A stretch of DNA of 64,000 nucleotides. Origin: Pseudomonadota bacterium (GTDB lineage: Bacteria > Desulfobacterota > Desulfovibrionia > Desulfovibrionales > Desulfovibrionaceae). Made by a program: the position numbers and the translations under genes. Shown in pieces: positions 53,341-61,401 of the stretch. Every line of letters begins with the position of its first letter. The first letter of the stretch is position 1. The stretch is taken from contig JAEWQB010000024.1 in NCBI GenBank assembly GCA_023460395.1, positions 62,001-126,000 on the forward strand. Reading direction: 5' to 3'. The notes below the pieces were generated by a model. That model made no database searches. It saw nothing but the letters and a program-made list of their open reading frames with translations, and was not told where the DNA came from.

Positions 53341-53402
53341 AAGGCATGGCCTTTACGCGTTCCCCAAAGGGGAACAGCTTCTTCCTTTCTATGGGGAGCC
53401 GC

Positions 53403-53837
53403 CTAGTGTCCTCCGCCCCCTACAATGCCGGAAGCGGCAAGGGAGAGCACAAGAATTTCGAGCACGGCAAAGAATGTATACGCCTTGTCTTTACGCCGGA
53501 GATACTCAGGAATGAGCTGCGCATAACAGACAATCGTAAGCAGAGCCAACAGGGCCAGACCAACAAAGGTCATGTAATCCCCGGTTCCCAGCATCGTTAT
53601 CCACGCCCAGCCGCTGGGCGCGCCTGTGACTGCCAGATAATCGTGCACACCAAGGTGCCAGTTCGCCACAACCGTTTCAATGGGCACGCGTGGCGCGAAC
53701 ACACCAAAAACGTACAGGCAGTAAGCCACAATCATAAGTACCAACCCCGCATATGCGCCTATCTGCAACGTATGCGCATAGCGCATCTGTGCGGGCGAAG
53801 CGTGGATGGAAAGTTTTGGAGTAGTAGTATCGCTCAT
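53403..53837 (-). CDS. Four-helix membrane protein paired with TauE/SafE exporter
   Basis: A 144-residue inner-membrane protein with about four helices (near 22-45, 75-95, 100-120 and 122-140) and a Gly-rich end GIVGGGGH. It starts 12 bases after the TauE/SafE gene. Other TauE-type exporters are often followed by a small DUF1634 membrane protein, but I cannot confirm membership. A role as accessory subunit of the exporter is likely from context only. Confidence 0.78.
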   Translation of the reverse strand: MSDTTTPKLSIHASPAQMRYAHTLQIGAYAGLVLMIVAYCLYVFGVFAPRVPIETVVANWHLGVHDYLAVTGAPSGWAWITMLGTGDYMTFVGLALLALLTIVCYAQLIPEYLRRKDKAYTFFAVLEILVLSLAASGIVGGGGH

Positions 53838-53849
53838 GTCATCCTCCCG

Positions 53850-54839
53850 TTATCCTAAGATACCCAGCCCAAGGCCCTTGTCCAGCGCCTTGAACCCGGC
53901 GAAGAAGAGAACGCCGATGACCATGTATCGAATGAAGGTGGGCTTTGCCACAGCCAGCAGCCGCACCCCGACGAATGACCCGCCCATCAATCCGATAATG
54001 GATGGAATAGCCATAAGCGGAATAACACAGCCCTGATTCAAGTAGATCCACGCAGCCGAGGTATCCGTAATGGACAACAGGAACTTGGACGTTGCCACGG
54101 AAACCTTAAGCGGGGCCCCCATAAGCAAGTTGAGCACGGGAATGTTGGCCCAGCCCGCTCCAAGCCCGAACATACCGGCCATCAGACCGATAACAATGAA
54201 CAGCAACAGGCCGGGCAAGGTCCGATGGGTTTTCCAATGGAATTCCTTGCCAGTCCCCTGATCTTTGTACAGGCCCTCAATTCCCAGAGCGAGGCCCAGC
54301 GCGTCCTGCTTGGTTACCACGGGATATTCAGAATTTTTGGAACAGAGCAGCAATACGGCGATACCCATAATCGTTGCCCCTAAAGCGGTCTGCACATAGC
54401 GGGGGTCCAGCGATGAAAGGAATAACCCCAGCATAGCCCCCACAATGGCGCAGGAAGACGCAATAAGCGCCACTGGCAAAGCCAGCCTGAGACTCGCGAG
54501 ATTCCGTTTCAGCAATCCCGGCCCAGCAGCCAGTGCGCCCGCTAAAGCCACCATTAGGCCCGCACCGCGCACGAAGTCGATATGAAACGGGAAAAAGCCC
54601 GACACAAGCGGCACGTACAACACGCCGCCACCCACGCCCGCGAGCACCGCAATGATGCCCAGGACGAAACAGAAAACGAGAAGCACGAGTGGCCAAAACC
54701 ACCACGGCTTTCCGTCGCCTCCCGGAATGGCGCCCGCATCAGCGGCAGCGGTCGCCATGGCGGCTACAGGCGACGCGAAGATCATCGCGCCCACCCACAG
54801 ACACAGCCGGGAGGTGAGGTGAGTAACATGATTCAGCAT
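53850..54839 (-). CDS. TauE/SafE (TSUP) family sulfite exporter
   Basis: A 329-residue membrane protein with a signal-like N-terminus and about eight helices. The TSUP repeat signatures are AVLAGVGGGVLYVPLVSGFF and GLMAGMFGLGAGWANIPVLN, followed by KVSVATSKFLLSITDTSA. Family members export sulfite or sulfonates, or import other anions. A sulfite role fits a sulfate- and sulfonate-reducing host. GAGGAAATC precedes the ATG at 54839; an upstream frame extension is ignored. Confidence 0.88.
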   Translation of the reverse strand: MLNHVTHLTSRLCLWVGAMIFASPVAAMATAAADAGAIPGGDGKPWWFWPLVLLVFCFVLGIIAVLAGVGGGVLYVPLVSGFFPFHIDFVRGAGLMVALAGALAAGPGLLKRNLASLRLALPVALIASSCAIVGAMLGLFLSSLDPRYVQTALGATIMGIAVLLLCSKNSEYPVVTKQDALGLALGIEGLYKDQGTGKEFHWKTHRTLPGLLLFIVIGLMAGMFGLGAGWANIPVLNLLMGAPLKVSVATSKFLLSITDTSAAWIYLNQGCVIPLMAIPSIIGLMGGSFVGVRLLAVAKPTFIRYMVIGVLFFAGFKALDKGLGLGILG

Positions 54840-55530
54840 TGATTTCCTCACATGACTAAGTTGACCTCTAACCCAAGTCACTTACACATGAGTCCGGGGT
54901 ATTGGAATGTGAAAAATATGTCAATATAGAGCACTATTATCTATTGCTTTCATTTAATTTATCTATTTTTGACATAAAATATACCCCTCTTAAAAATATT
55001 ATATAATTATTTTAGAGTATTATCACTGCACACTCATATTTGCCCCTATCCAATCCTCCCGACAATCAGTGAACACTCGCCCTCTTCTGTCACACACCAT
55101 GCCCTCTTACATCAATCAGTTATAATATACTGATTTATATCAATAAATTTTACATTCGCATTTACGTGTCAAGCAAAAATCCGTTTGTTCTCATTTATCA
55201 CAAAGTATACCTGCCCGTAATAACATTGCGACATTCTATACAAAACAGTGGACCGCAATTTCCCCGCCTGCCAACGGGCAGAAAAAATATCGCACACCAC
55301 GCAGGGCTTTCTCGCCGTCTCTTTTCCCTCAAAAAAAATGGAATTCCCAAAACATTCTCAGTTTCCCCCGCCTCTCCCGTGGCATATATACCAAGGCACC
55401 CGCAGGTGCCTTCTTTCCTTACAGGCGGTACATGCGGTATTCTCTGCATGTCGGCGCTCATCCACAGAGCCTGCCACATTCTTTGCAATTCACGCCGCGA
55501 CACCTCCGCGACAACACAAGGACATAGTAT
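54840..55530. promoter_or_regulatory. AT-rich 690-base regulatory gap with overlapping dyads
   Basis: This is the most AT-rich stretch in the window and carries no convincing gene. Two overlapping inverted repeats stand out. AATCAGT-N8-ACTGATT at 55114-55135 has perfect 7-base arms around TATAATAT. CTGAT-TTAT-ATCAA at 55130-55143 matches the FNR/CRP half-site arrangement in all but one base. A TTGACA lies near 54970. It separates the divergent TSUP and ferredoxin-nitroreductase genes. Confidence 0.5.
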
Positions 55531-56361
55531 ATGATTGATTTTACGGTTGATGCCGAGATGTGTATTCACTGCGGGCAATGCGCCCGCGACTGCGTAGCCA
55601 GCATAATAACCATGGACGAAGGCATTCCCTCCATCACACCCGCACGGGAAGAAAAATGCCTGCAATGCCTGCACTGTCTCGCGGTCTGTCCCGTGGGGGC
55701 CATTTCCATTCTGGGCAAAACCCCGGAAAACAGTCTGCCTCTTAAGGGCATGCTTCCCCCGGCGGATCAGATGGAGCGGCTCCTCAAAGGCCGCCGGTCC
55801 ATCCGTCATTATAAACAGGAAAATGTAGATCCCTCAGTTCTGGCCCGTCTCATGGAAATAACCATGCACGCACCCACCGCCAAAAACGTGCAGGCTTTGC
55901 AGTTCACGCTAGTGGACAACATAGAAACCATGCACGCCATCCGCGAGGCCACCTACAAAGGACTCCGCGAGCGCATGGACGGGGAAGGGCTGCCCGCAGG
56001 CATGGAGGCCTTTGGCACCATGGTCAAACTGTGGGAACGTCGCGGCACAGACATCATCTTCCGTAACGCCCCGCACATGCTCTGGGTAACAACCCCGGTG
56101 ACCGGGCCAGCCCCTACTGTGGACCCCGTTATCGCCCTAAGCTACTTTGAACTCATGGCTGCCAGTCTCGGCATTGGCAGTGTGTGGTGCGGCTACGCCA
56201 ACTGGACGCTCTCGCAGTGTGTTCCCTCTATGAAAACGCGTTTGGGCATCCCGGAGGATCACACAAACGGTTACGTGATCATGTTCGGCCTGCCGGATGT
56301 GCGCTATTTCCGCACGGTTCAACGGGCTACTCAGAACGTACACCGGGTCGTCTTCCCATAG
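55531..56361 (+). CDS. Ferredoxin-nitroreductase fusion (4Fe-4S nitroreductase)
   Basis: A 276-residue protein. Residues 1-65 form a two-cluster ferredoxin domain (CIHCGQCARDC and CLQCLHCLAVCPVGAI). The rest is an FMN nitroreductase fold, beginning RRSIRHYKQENVDPSVLARL with MHAPTAKNVQALQF. Proteins of this layout are common in clostridia and sulfate reducers and move electrons to unknown acceptors. The start at 55531 fits the ferredoxin N-terminus MIDFTVDAEMC. FNR-like dyads upstream suggest redox control. Confidence 0.9.
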   Translation: MIDFTVDAEMCIHCGQCARDCVASIITMDEGIPSITPAREEKCLQCLHCLAVCPVGAISILGKTPENSLPLKGMLPPADQMERLLKGRRSIRHYKQENVDPSVLARLMEITMHAPTAKNVQALQFTLVDNIETMHAIREATYKGLRERMDGEGLPAGMEAFGTMVKLWERRGTDIIFRNAPHMLWVTTPVTGPAPTVDPVIALSYFELMAASLGIGSVWCGYANWTLSQCVPSMKTRLGIPEDHTNGYVIMFGLPDVRYFRTVQRATQNVHRVVFP

Positions 56362-56368
56362 CACGTCT

Positions 56369-56400
56369 CCCCCGCGCCACTCCCTCCGGTGGCGCGGGGG
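56369..56400 (+). terminator. GC-rich hairpin after the ferredoxin-nitroreductase gene
   Basis: A perfect 12-bp stem CCCCCGCGCCAC/GTGGCGCGGGGG with an 8-base loop, 7 bases past the stop. No T run follows. Confidence 0.65.
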
Positions 56401-56456
56401 AATATCACGCCTGTTCCGCCTAGTGACAGCCTGCGCCAAACAGGCTACAGAGTCGC

Positions 56457-56813
56457 ATGCCTAAAGATGCCGTCCATAAAGCCATCCGCCGCTTCTGCAT
56501 GGCCTGCCAAGGGGGGGCCGCCCTTCGGGTAACCGAATGCCGGGACACCTTATGTCCGCTGCACACCTTTCGGCTGCCGGATTCGCCACAGCCGGAGCCT
56601 CCGCGTTCAGCCACTCAGGCCATCCGTTGTTTCTGCCTTGTCTGTTGTGGCAATACATGCGGCGAGGCCCGACCCGACGTGCGCAACTGCGCCGCTCGCA
56701 CCGATTGCGCGCTCTGGTCCTTCCGTTTCGGCTGCTCCCCTTCCACATGGCGCAGGGTGCGCGACCGCCGCACGTCACCGCAGCCCCTGTTATTGCCGGG
56801 CTTCAAACGGTAA
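56457..56813 (+). CDS. Cysteine-rich protein with two tandem AIR-C-C repeats
   Basis: A 118-residue protein made of two similar units: AIRRFCMACQGG...ECRDTLCPLHTFRL and AIRCFCLVCCGN...NCAARTDCALWSFRFG. Each has four or five spaced cysteines ending in CPLxxFR or CALWSFR, a likely zinc-binding motif. Single-copy versions occur in phage and mobile-element small proteins. No ribosome-binding site is obvious. Function is unknown. Confidence 0.65.
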   Translation: MPKDAVHKAIRRFCMACQGGAALRVTECRDTLCPLHTFRLPDSPQPEPPRSATQAIRCFCLVCCGNTCGEARPDVRNCAARTDCALWSFRFGCSPSTWRRVRDRRTSPQPLLLPGFKR

Positions 56814-56876
56814 CCCAGCGGCTGCCACAGGCTGGCATAACGCCGCCCTATCTGCTACGATACAGGGGCCGCCAAA

Positions 56877-57911
56877 ATGCGGCCTTTTCATCAGCCCCAC
56901 CCGCGCAGGAGAATCACCATTACACCGTTCTTCGAACTTCGTAACGTCACCCGCCTGTTTCGGACCCGCAGCTCGTTCTTCGCAGCGGAGCCAGCCCAAC
57001 TCCGTGCGGTAGACGGCGTTTCTCTTAGCCTGAACCGCGGCGAAACCTTGGGACTAGTCGGCGAAAGTGGCTGTGGAAAATCTACACTGGCCCGCATGGC
57101 TGTGGGGTTGCTCCCCCCCTCGTCCGGTGACATTCTGCTTGATGGTCAGTCCATCCTGCACGGGAACACGGCCTTTCGCCATAGCCTGCCGGAACGGTTG
57201 CAGATGGTCTTTCAAGATCCCGTCTCCTCGCTTAACCCCAGACGGCGCATAGGCAAATCTATTCAGGAAGCGCTGGATATCCATGGCAAGGGAACCCGCA
57301 CCCAGCGCCGGGAAGCTGTTTATACCATGCTCACACAAGTGGGCCTGCGATCTGACGACTATGACCGCTACCCACACGAATTCTCTGGCGGTCAACGCCA
57401 ACGAATTGCCGTGGCCCGCGCGCTTATCCTGCGACCAGATATCGTTGTCTGTGACGAACCTGTCTCTGCTTTGGACGTTTCCGTGCAAGCTCAGGTGCTC
57501 AACCTGCTGGATGACCTCCAGCACCAGTTGAAGCTGACCTATCTGTTTATCTCCCACGATCTTGCCGTGGTGGGGCATATGAGCGACCGCATCGCCGTCA
57601 TGTATCTGGGACGGCTCGTGGAAACCGCGTCCGTGGATGAACTGTTTGCCAACCCCATGCACCCCTACACGCAAACGTTGCTCTGCGCCGCCCCCATTCC
57701 CGAAGTGCCCGGCCCCCATTCCCGGAAACTGACCACCCACACCGCGCAAGGCGAACTGCCCAGCCCTCTCGCACCGCCTTCTGGCTGCCCGTTCCACCCC
57801 CGTTGCCCCGCAGCCACGGAACCATGCTCCCTCACCGCGCCTGATTGGACTGAAAGCACACCAGACAGCTCCGGCGTCCGCCATGGTGTGCGCTGCCACC
57901 TGCACAGATAG
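56877..57911 (+). CDS. Oligopeptide/dipeptide ABC transporter ATP-binding protein (OppF/DppF type)
   Basis: A cytoplasmic ATPase of peptide importers. Walker A is GESGCGKST, the Q-loop region is QMVFQDPVSSLNPRR, the signature is FSGGQRQRIAVARAL and Walker B is IVVCDEPVSALD. The C-terminal oligopeptide-type extension contains GCPFHPRCP. Permeases, OppD and a binding protein are absent. The ATG at 56877 gives 14 extra residues compared with the family; an AGGAGA placed 7 bases before ATT at 56919 would give a typical N-terminus (xTPFFELRNVTRLF). Confidence 0.88.
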   Translation: MRPFHQPHPRRRITITPFFELRNVTRLFRTRSSFFAAEPAQLRAVDGVSLSLNRGETLGLVGESGCGKSTLARMAVGLLPPSSGDILLDGQSILHGNTAFRHSLPERLQMVFQDPVSSLNPRRRIGKSIQEALDIHGKGTRTQRREAVYTMLTQVGLRSDDYDRYPHEFSGGQRQRIAVARALILRPDIVVCDEPVSALDVSVQAQVLNLLDDLQHQLKLTYLFISHDLAVVGHMSDRIAVMYLGRLVETASVDELFANPMHPYTQTLLCAAPIPEVPGPHSRKLTTHTAQGELPSPLAPPSGCPFHPRCPAATEPCSLTAPDWTESTPDSSGVRHGVRCHLHR

Positions 57912-57955
57912 TCCCCGCGAATCAAGGCACGCCGTGCGCTTGTGAATTTTCGGAC

Positions 57956-57984
57956 TTGACGGACGTCCCCCCAGTGCCCATAGT
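57956..57984 (+). promoter_or_regulatory. Sigma-70 promoter before the 166-residue gene
   Basis: TTGACG (57956-57961), a 17-base spacer and CATAGT (57979-57984), about 90 bases ahead of the start at 58074. Confidence 0.55.
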
Positions 57985-58073
57985 AAACCCACCCGGTAAC
58001 TATGCCGGTTTGCAGCGGATACCCTCGTGGTTTTCGCCCTCTCTGAAGACCGAGCAGCAACGAAGGAGCCCCC

Positions 58074-58574
58074 ATGGCCACCACCGAATTTGGCAAAGCA
58101 GTATCCGCCATTAGCGAAGTCATGATGTTCGAGAACTGGCTTCGGTTTTATTTTATCACCGAAGAAGACGGCAAACTCCTCATTCGCGTCCCAGACCAAG
58201 GCCAAATGCGTCTGCGCGAAAACCATCCCGGTCTTTTCTCTTTGGTGGAAGAAATGAACGGCAAAGAAATTTCCCCGGAAATTTCCCGCACTGCCGTCTG
58301 TAACTACATCGCCAGCGAGTTGGAAGGCTCCACTTTCTCGTCCGGCACCGCAAGTCGCGTGTTCGACAGCCAAAGCTTTCAGTTTGAAATGCACCTCTTC
58401 GGAACATGGGTACAGTCCCACGAAGAACAACTGGACAAAAGCTTTTTGGATTTCTCCACATGGCGGTCCCTCTTCTCCGAATGGAAAGCGTCCGACAAGG
58501 TGCGCGAGCACATAGAGCAACTGCGCGATGCCTCTACCCGCGCACCGCAACAAGGCTGCGACATACAGCAATAA
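58074..58574 (+). CDS. Unknown 166-residue acidic protein
   Basis: I do not recognise this protein. It has no signal peptide and no membrane helix, and looks alpha-rich and acidic, e.g. MFENWLRFYFITEEDGKLLI, and FGTWVQSHEEQLDKSFLDFS. A good ribosome-binding site (GAAGGAGCC) and its own promoter support expression. It is monocistronic, ending before the hairpin at 58705. Confidence 0.75.
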   Translation: MATTEFGKAVSAISEVMMFENWLRFYFITEEDGKLLIRVPDQGQMRLRENHPGLFSLVEEMNGKEISPEISRTAVCNYIASELEGSTFSSGTASRVFDSQSFQFEMHLFGTWVQSHEEQLDKSFLDFSTWRSLFSEWKASDKVREHIEQLRDASTRAPQQGCDIQQ

Positions 58575-58704
58575 CGCGGCGCAGCGTGATGAACGGTACT
58601 AAATGCCCCCAATACGTGCCTCCGGCGGTCAGGGGATGATCCTCGCCCCCCTGTAACGTGCTGCCCCGCCATCTACGCGCGCCTGATTCTCCACACGGAA
58701 ACCA

Positions 58705-58753
58705 ATATACCCGAAGAGGCGTTGGAACCATTCCAACGCCTCTTCGGGTATAT
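58705..58753. terminator. Very long perfect hairpin between convergent genes
   Basis: Arms of 23 bases (58705-58727 and 58731-58753) pair perfectly around a CCA loop. The central AGGCGTTGGA...TCCAACGCCT also forms the core of the hairpin at 30277-30315, while the outer pairs differ in sequence but remain complementary. It can terminate both the 166-residue gene and the DRTGG gene. Confidence 0.85.
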
Positions 58754-58865
58754 ACAATGTCGGCACATGCCCTTACTCCGCATCCTACATTCACAGGGTG
58801 CGGGAACCATTGGTCCCCGCCCGCCGGGGGCACGTCCTATCCGGTTAGCAGCGGCATGTAGTGGA

Positions 58866-59927
58866 TTAGCGGTCCAGCAATTCCAGCACGTGTTGCACAT
58901 CCAGCACACTGGCGACGAGGACGGCGGCCCGTTCTATCTTAACCAGTTCGCGGAGTTTCTGGCTGCCCAGAATTGTTTCCATACGCTTGGCTACTGTGTA
59001 GGTATCCTCACGCACCTGAATAACCGGCACGCCCTTCTGGTCGGCGCGAGTGCGGACCAACTCGTTGGGCGGAATATTTCCGGTAAGAATAAGGCAGGGG
59101 CAGTCGCCTTCCAGCGCTACCAGTTGCAGGTCGGTGCGGTCACCACCCGCGATTGTGGCGCAATTTCGCTGCCTGCGGAAATAGGTCATAAAATTTTCCA
59201 CTTGCATCGTGCCAATGAGGAATTCCTCAATAATACGCTGGGACTGGGCGTTCCCGGAAATAATCTGCCCGTCCAGACGCCATGCAAGCTCTGAGGCTTT
59301 AATGGCATTTAAGAGCGGGTCGCGGGGGATAAGCCCCAGCACTTCCACACTGCGCTCTCGGAGAAAGGGAACCAGAATATCTTCAGCATCGCGCATGAAA
59401 TCTTCGGGGACATCATTAAAGAGCACGCCCAACAGCGCCTTGTCCAGCGCCTGTTGGATGGAAAGCACCGCGTCATAATGCAGGGTGGTATCAAAGCGGT
59501 CCACAAGGATGGTGGCGAGAGAAAGTTCCCGGACAATGGAGAGGCCGTCCACTCCCTTGTGTTTGCCAGTGTGTAAAAAAGAGCCGCACCCGCCCACGAG
59601 CATGATGTCCCTTCCGTGCGCCAGACTCTCGTAAGCCTCCCGCACGTCGGTCATGCGGCTCCCCTGCTCGTGTAACCGGCTGACTCGCAAATTTTGCGGA
59701 ATAATAACCGGGGTGAGCATATCCGGCGCGGCATCCAGCCCTAGCACTTCACGGATGAGCATGGCGTCCGCGTCACCGGTGGATTCATCCACAACCACGG
59801 GTAGCCGGCCCACAGGTTTCATGTAGCCTACACGCAGCCCCTGTTTTTGCAGGGCCAGCCCCAACGCCAGTGTGGTGATATTTTTACCCGCGAAAGCGCT
59901 GGTGGAGCCAATATAAAGACCTTTCAT
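58866..59927 (-). CDS. Pta-like P-loop and DRTGG domain protein
   Basis: A 353-residue protein resembling the N-terminal half of the Pta encoded nearby. A BioD-like P-loop domain begins GLYIGSTSAFAGKNITTLAL, where Asn replaces the usual Ser or Thr after Lys. A DRTGG domain follows, with IAGGDRTDLQLVALEGDCP near residues 270-290. It lacks the phosphotransacetylase catalytic domain, so a regulatory role is likely. The start at 59927 has GGGGAAA at good spacing. In Desulfovibrio a homologue lies after pta-ackA as here. Confidence 0.85.
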   Translation of the reverse strand: MKGLYIGSTSAFAGKNITTLALGLALQKQGLRVGYMKPVGRLPVVVDESTGDADAMLIREVLGLDAAPDMLTPVIIPQNLRVSRLHEQGSRMTDVREAYESLAHGRDIMLVGGCGSFLHTGKHKGVDGLSIVRELSLATILVDRFDTTLHYDAVLSIQQALDKALLGVLFNDVPEDFMRDAEDILVPFLRERSVEVLGLIPRDPLLNAIKASELAWRLDGQIISGNAQSQRIIEEFLIGTMQVENFMTYFRRQRNCATIAGGDRTDLQLVALEGDCPCLILTGNIPPNELVRTRADQKGVPVIQVREDTYTVAKRMETILGSQKLRELVKIERAAVLVASVLDVQHVLELLDR

Positions 59928-60089
59928 GCTCATTTCCCCATACCGTGAGCCGCAAGCGCTGACTCCGGGAGCATTCCGGGATAAGGCGATTTGCCTGCCG
60001 GACTGGTGTCTGATCCGCAAGGGGTGTAGCGCGTCTGGAAAACGTCTGCAACGCCGTTTTCGGTAGTCCCTGCGGGAGGAAGAATACGG

Positions 60090-60124
60090 AAAAAACGGGG
60101 CCGGGCCGTAACAGCCCGGCCCCG
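60090..60124 (-). terminator. Terminator after ackA
   Basis: An 11-bp perfect stem CGGGGCCGGGC/GCCCGGCCCCG with a 7-base loop is followed on the minus strand by six T residues. It lies 48 bases past the ackA stop and separates it from the DRTGG gene. Confidence 0.92.
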
Positions 60125-60171
60125 CATGGACTCATCAGATCATCGTGGCGTGTCTGCGCTTGCGAAGGGTG

Positions 60172-61380
60172 TTAGCCCTTAAGCACTTCCACAGTGGCCT
60201 GTGCGATTTCCAATTCTTCGTTGGTAGGCACAACCAGCACTGCCACATCGTTGCCAGCCTTACCGATATGGCGGGGCTGTCCGTTGCGGATTTTGTTCAG
60301 TTCGGGGTCCACGGCAATGCCGAGCCGTTCCAAACCGGTGCAGGCTTCCGCGCGGGCGAAGTCGTCGTTTTCCCCGATACCGGCGGTAAAGACCACGGCG
60401 TCCACACGGCCGAGGATGGCGTAGTAGGCCCCGATATACTTCTTGATGCGGTAAGTCATCATTTCAAAAGCAAGCTGGGCTTTTTCGTCGCCTTTTTCCC
60501 TTGCGGAATGGATATCGCGCATGTCGTTCATGCCACAGATACCCTTAAGGCCCGACTGCTTGTTCATGATGTGGTCCATTTCCGCAGGCGTATACCCCTT
60601 CCGTTCCATGACAAACGGGACAATGGCGGGATCAATATCGCCGCAGCGCGTTCCCATCATCAGGCCTTCCAGCGGGGTAATGCCCATGGTGGTGTCCACG
60701 CACTTGCCGTTCTGCACGGCAGACATGGAGCAGCCATTGCCCAAATGGCAAATGATCAGGTTGGTTTCTTCCAACGGCTTATTCAGGAACTTTGCGGCGT
60801 TCTTCGCCACATAGCGGTGCGAGGTGCCGTGGAAGCCGTAGCGGCGAATCTGCATATCTTCATACATAGCGTATGGCAGGGGATACAAAAACGCTTTGGC
60901 GGGCATGGTCTGATGGAACTCGGTGTCGAACACGCCCACAGAGGGCGCGTGCGGGAAGAGTTCTTCCGCCACTTCGATGCCTGCGAGGTTTGCGGGGTTG
61001 TGCAGAGGCCCCAGCGGAATATATTCCCGAATCACGTCCTTCACCCATTCGTCCACTTTCACGGACTTGGTAATCTTTTCTCCGCCCAGCAGCACACGGT
61101 GCCCGACAGCGTAGATTTCGGACTTGTCTTTGATCACGCCATCCTTGGCATCGGTGATCAGATCCACCACGCGTTTCATACCATCCACATGGGTGGGAAA
61201 ATCTTCGTTGATGGACAGTTTGCGTTCGGTGTCGGTATCGGGGTGAATCTTATGGGTGAGCTTGCCCCCGCTTTCGCCAATACGTTCCACCAAGCCGGAG
61301 CAGAGCGACGCTTCGGTGCTCATGTCTATGAGCTGGTACTTAATGGACGAAGAGCCGGAGTTAATAACGAGTACGTTCAT
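60172..61380 (-). CDS. ackA: Acetate kinase
   Basis: A 402-residue ASKHA-fold kinase converting acetyl phosphate and ADP to acetate and ATP. Signature 1 is VLVINSGSSSIKYQL at the N-terminus and signature 2 is GFHGTSHRYVA. Catalytic FDTEFHQTMP, HLGNGCSM and the C-terminal FTAGIGEND are all present. It follows pta by 21 bases and is the ATP-yielding step of lactate or pyruvate oxidation to acetate. Confidence 0.98.
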   Translation of the reverse strand: MNVLVINSGSSSIKYQLIDMSTEASLCSGLVERIGESGGKLTHKIHPDTDTERKLSINEDFPTHVDGMKRVVDLITDAKDGVIKDKSEIYAVGHRVLLGGEKITKSVKVDEWVKDVIREYIPLGPLHNPANLAGIEVAEELFPHAPSVGVFDTEFHQTMPAKAFLYPLPYAMYEDMQIRRYGFHGTSHRYVAKNAAKFLNKPLEETNLIICHLGNGCSMSAVQNGKCVDTTMGITPLEGLMMGTRCGDIDPAIVPFVMERKGYTPAEMDHIMNKQSGLKGICGMNDMRDIHSAREKGDEKAQLAFEMMTYRIKKYIGAYYAILGRVDAVVFTAGIGENDDFARAEACTGLERLGIAVDPELNKIRNGQPRHIGKAGNDVAVLVVPTNEELEIAQATVEVLKG

Positions 61381-61401
61381 GTGGACTAGTTCCTTATTCT
61401 C

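Noticed and set aside
53052..53858. 268-codon plus-strand frame after tRNA-Leu
   Set aside because: It begins inside the tRNA terminator, overlaps the opposite-strand membrane-protein gene and has no family features.
55166..55809. Open frames in the AT-rich gap before the ferredoxin-nitroreductase
   Set aside because: One runs antisense into the ferredoxin coding region, the other ends at its start; neither has a ribosome-binding site or recognisable sequence.
60145..61389. 414-codon plus-strand frame over ackA
   Set aside because: It mirrors acetate kinase on the opposite strand, which is unmistakable.
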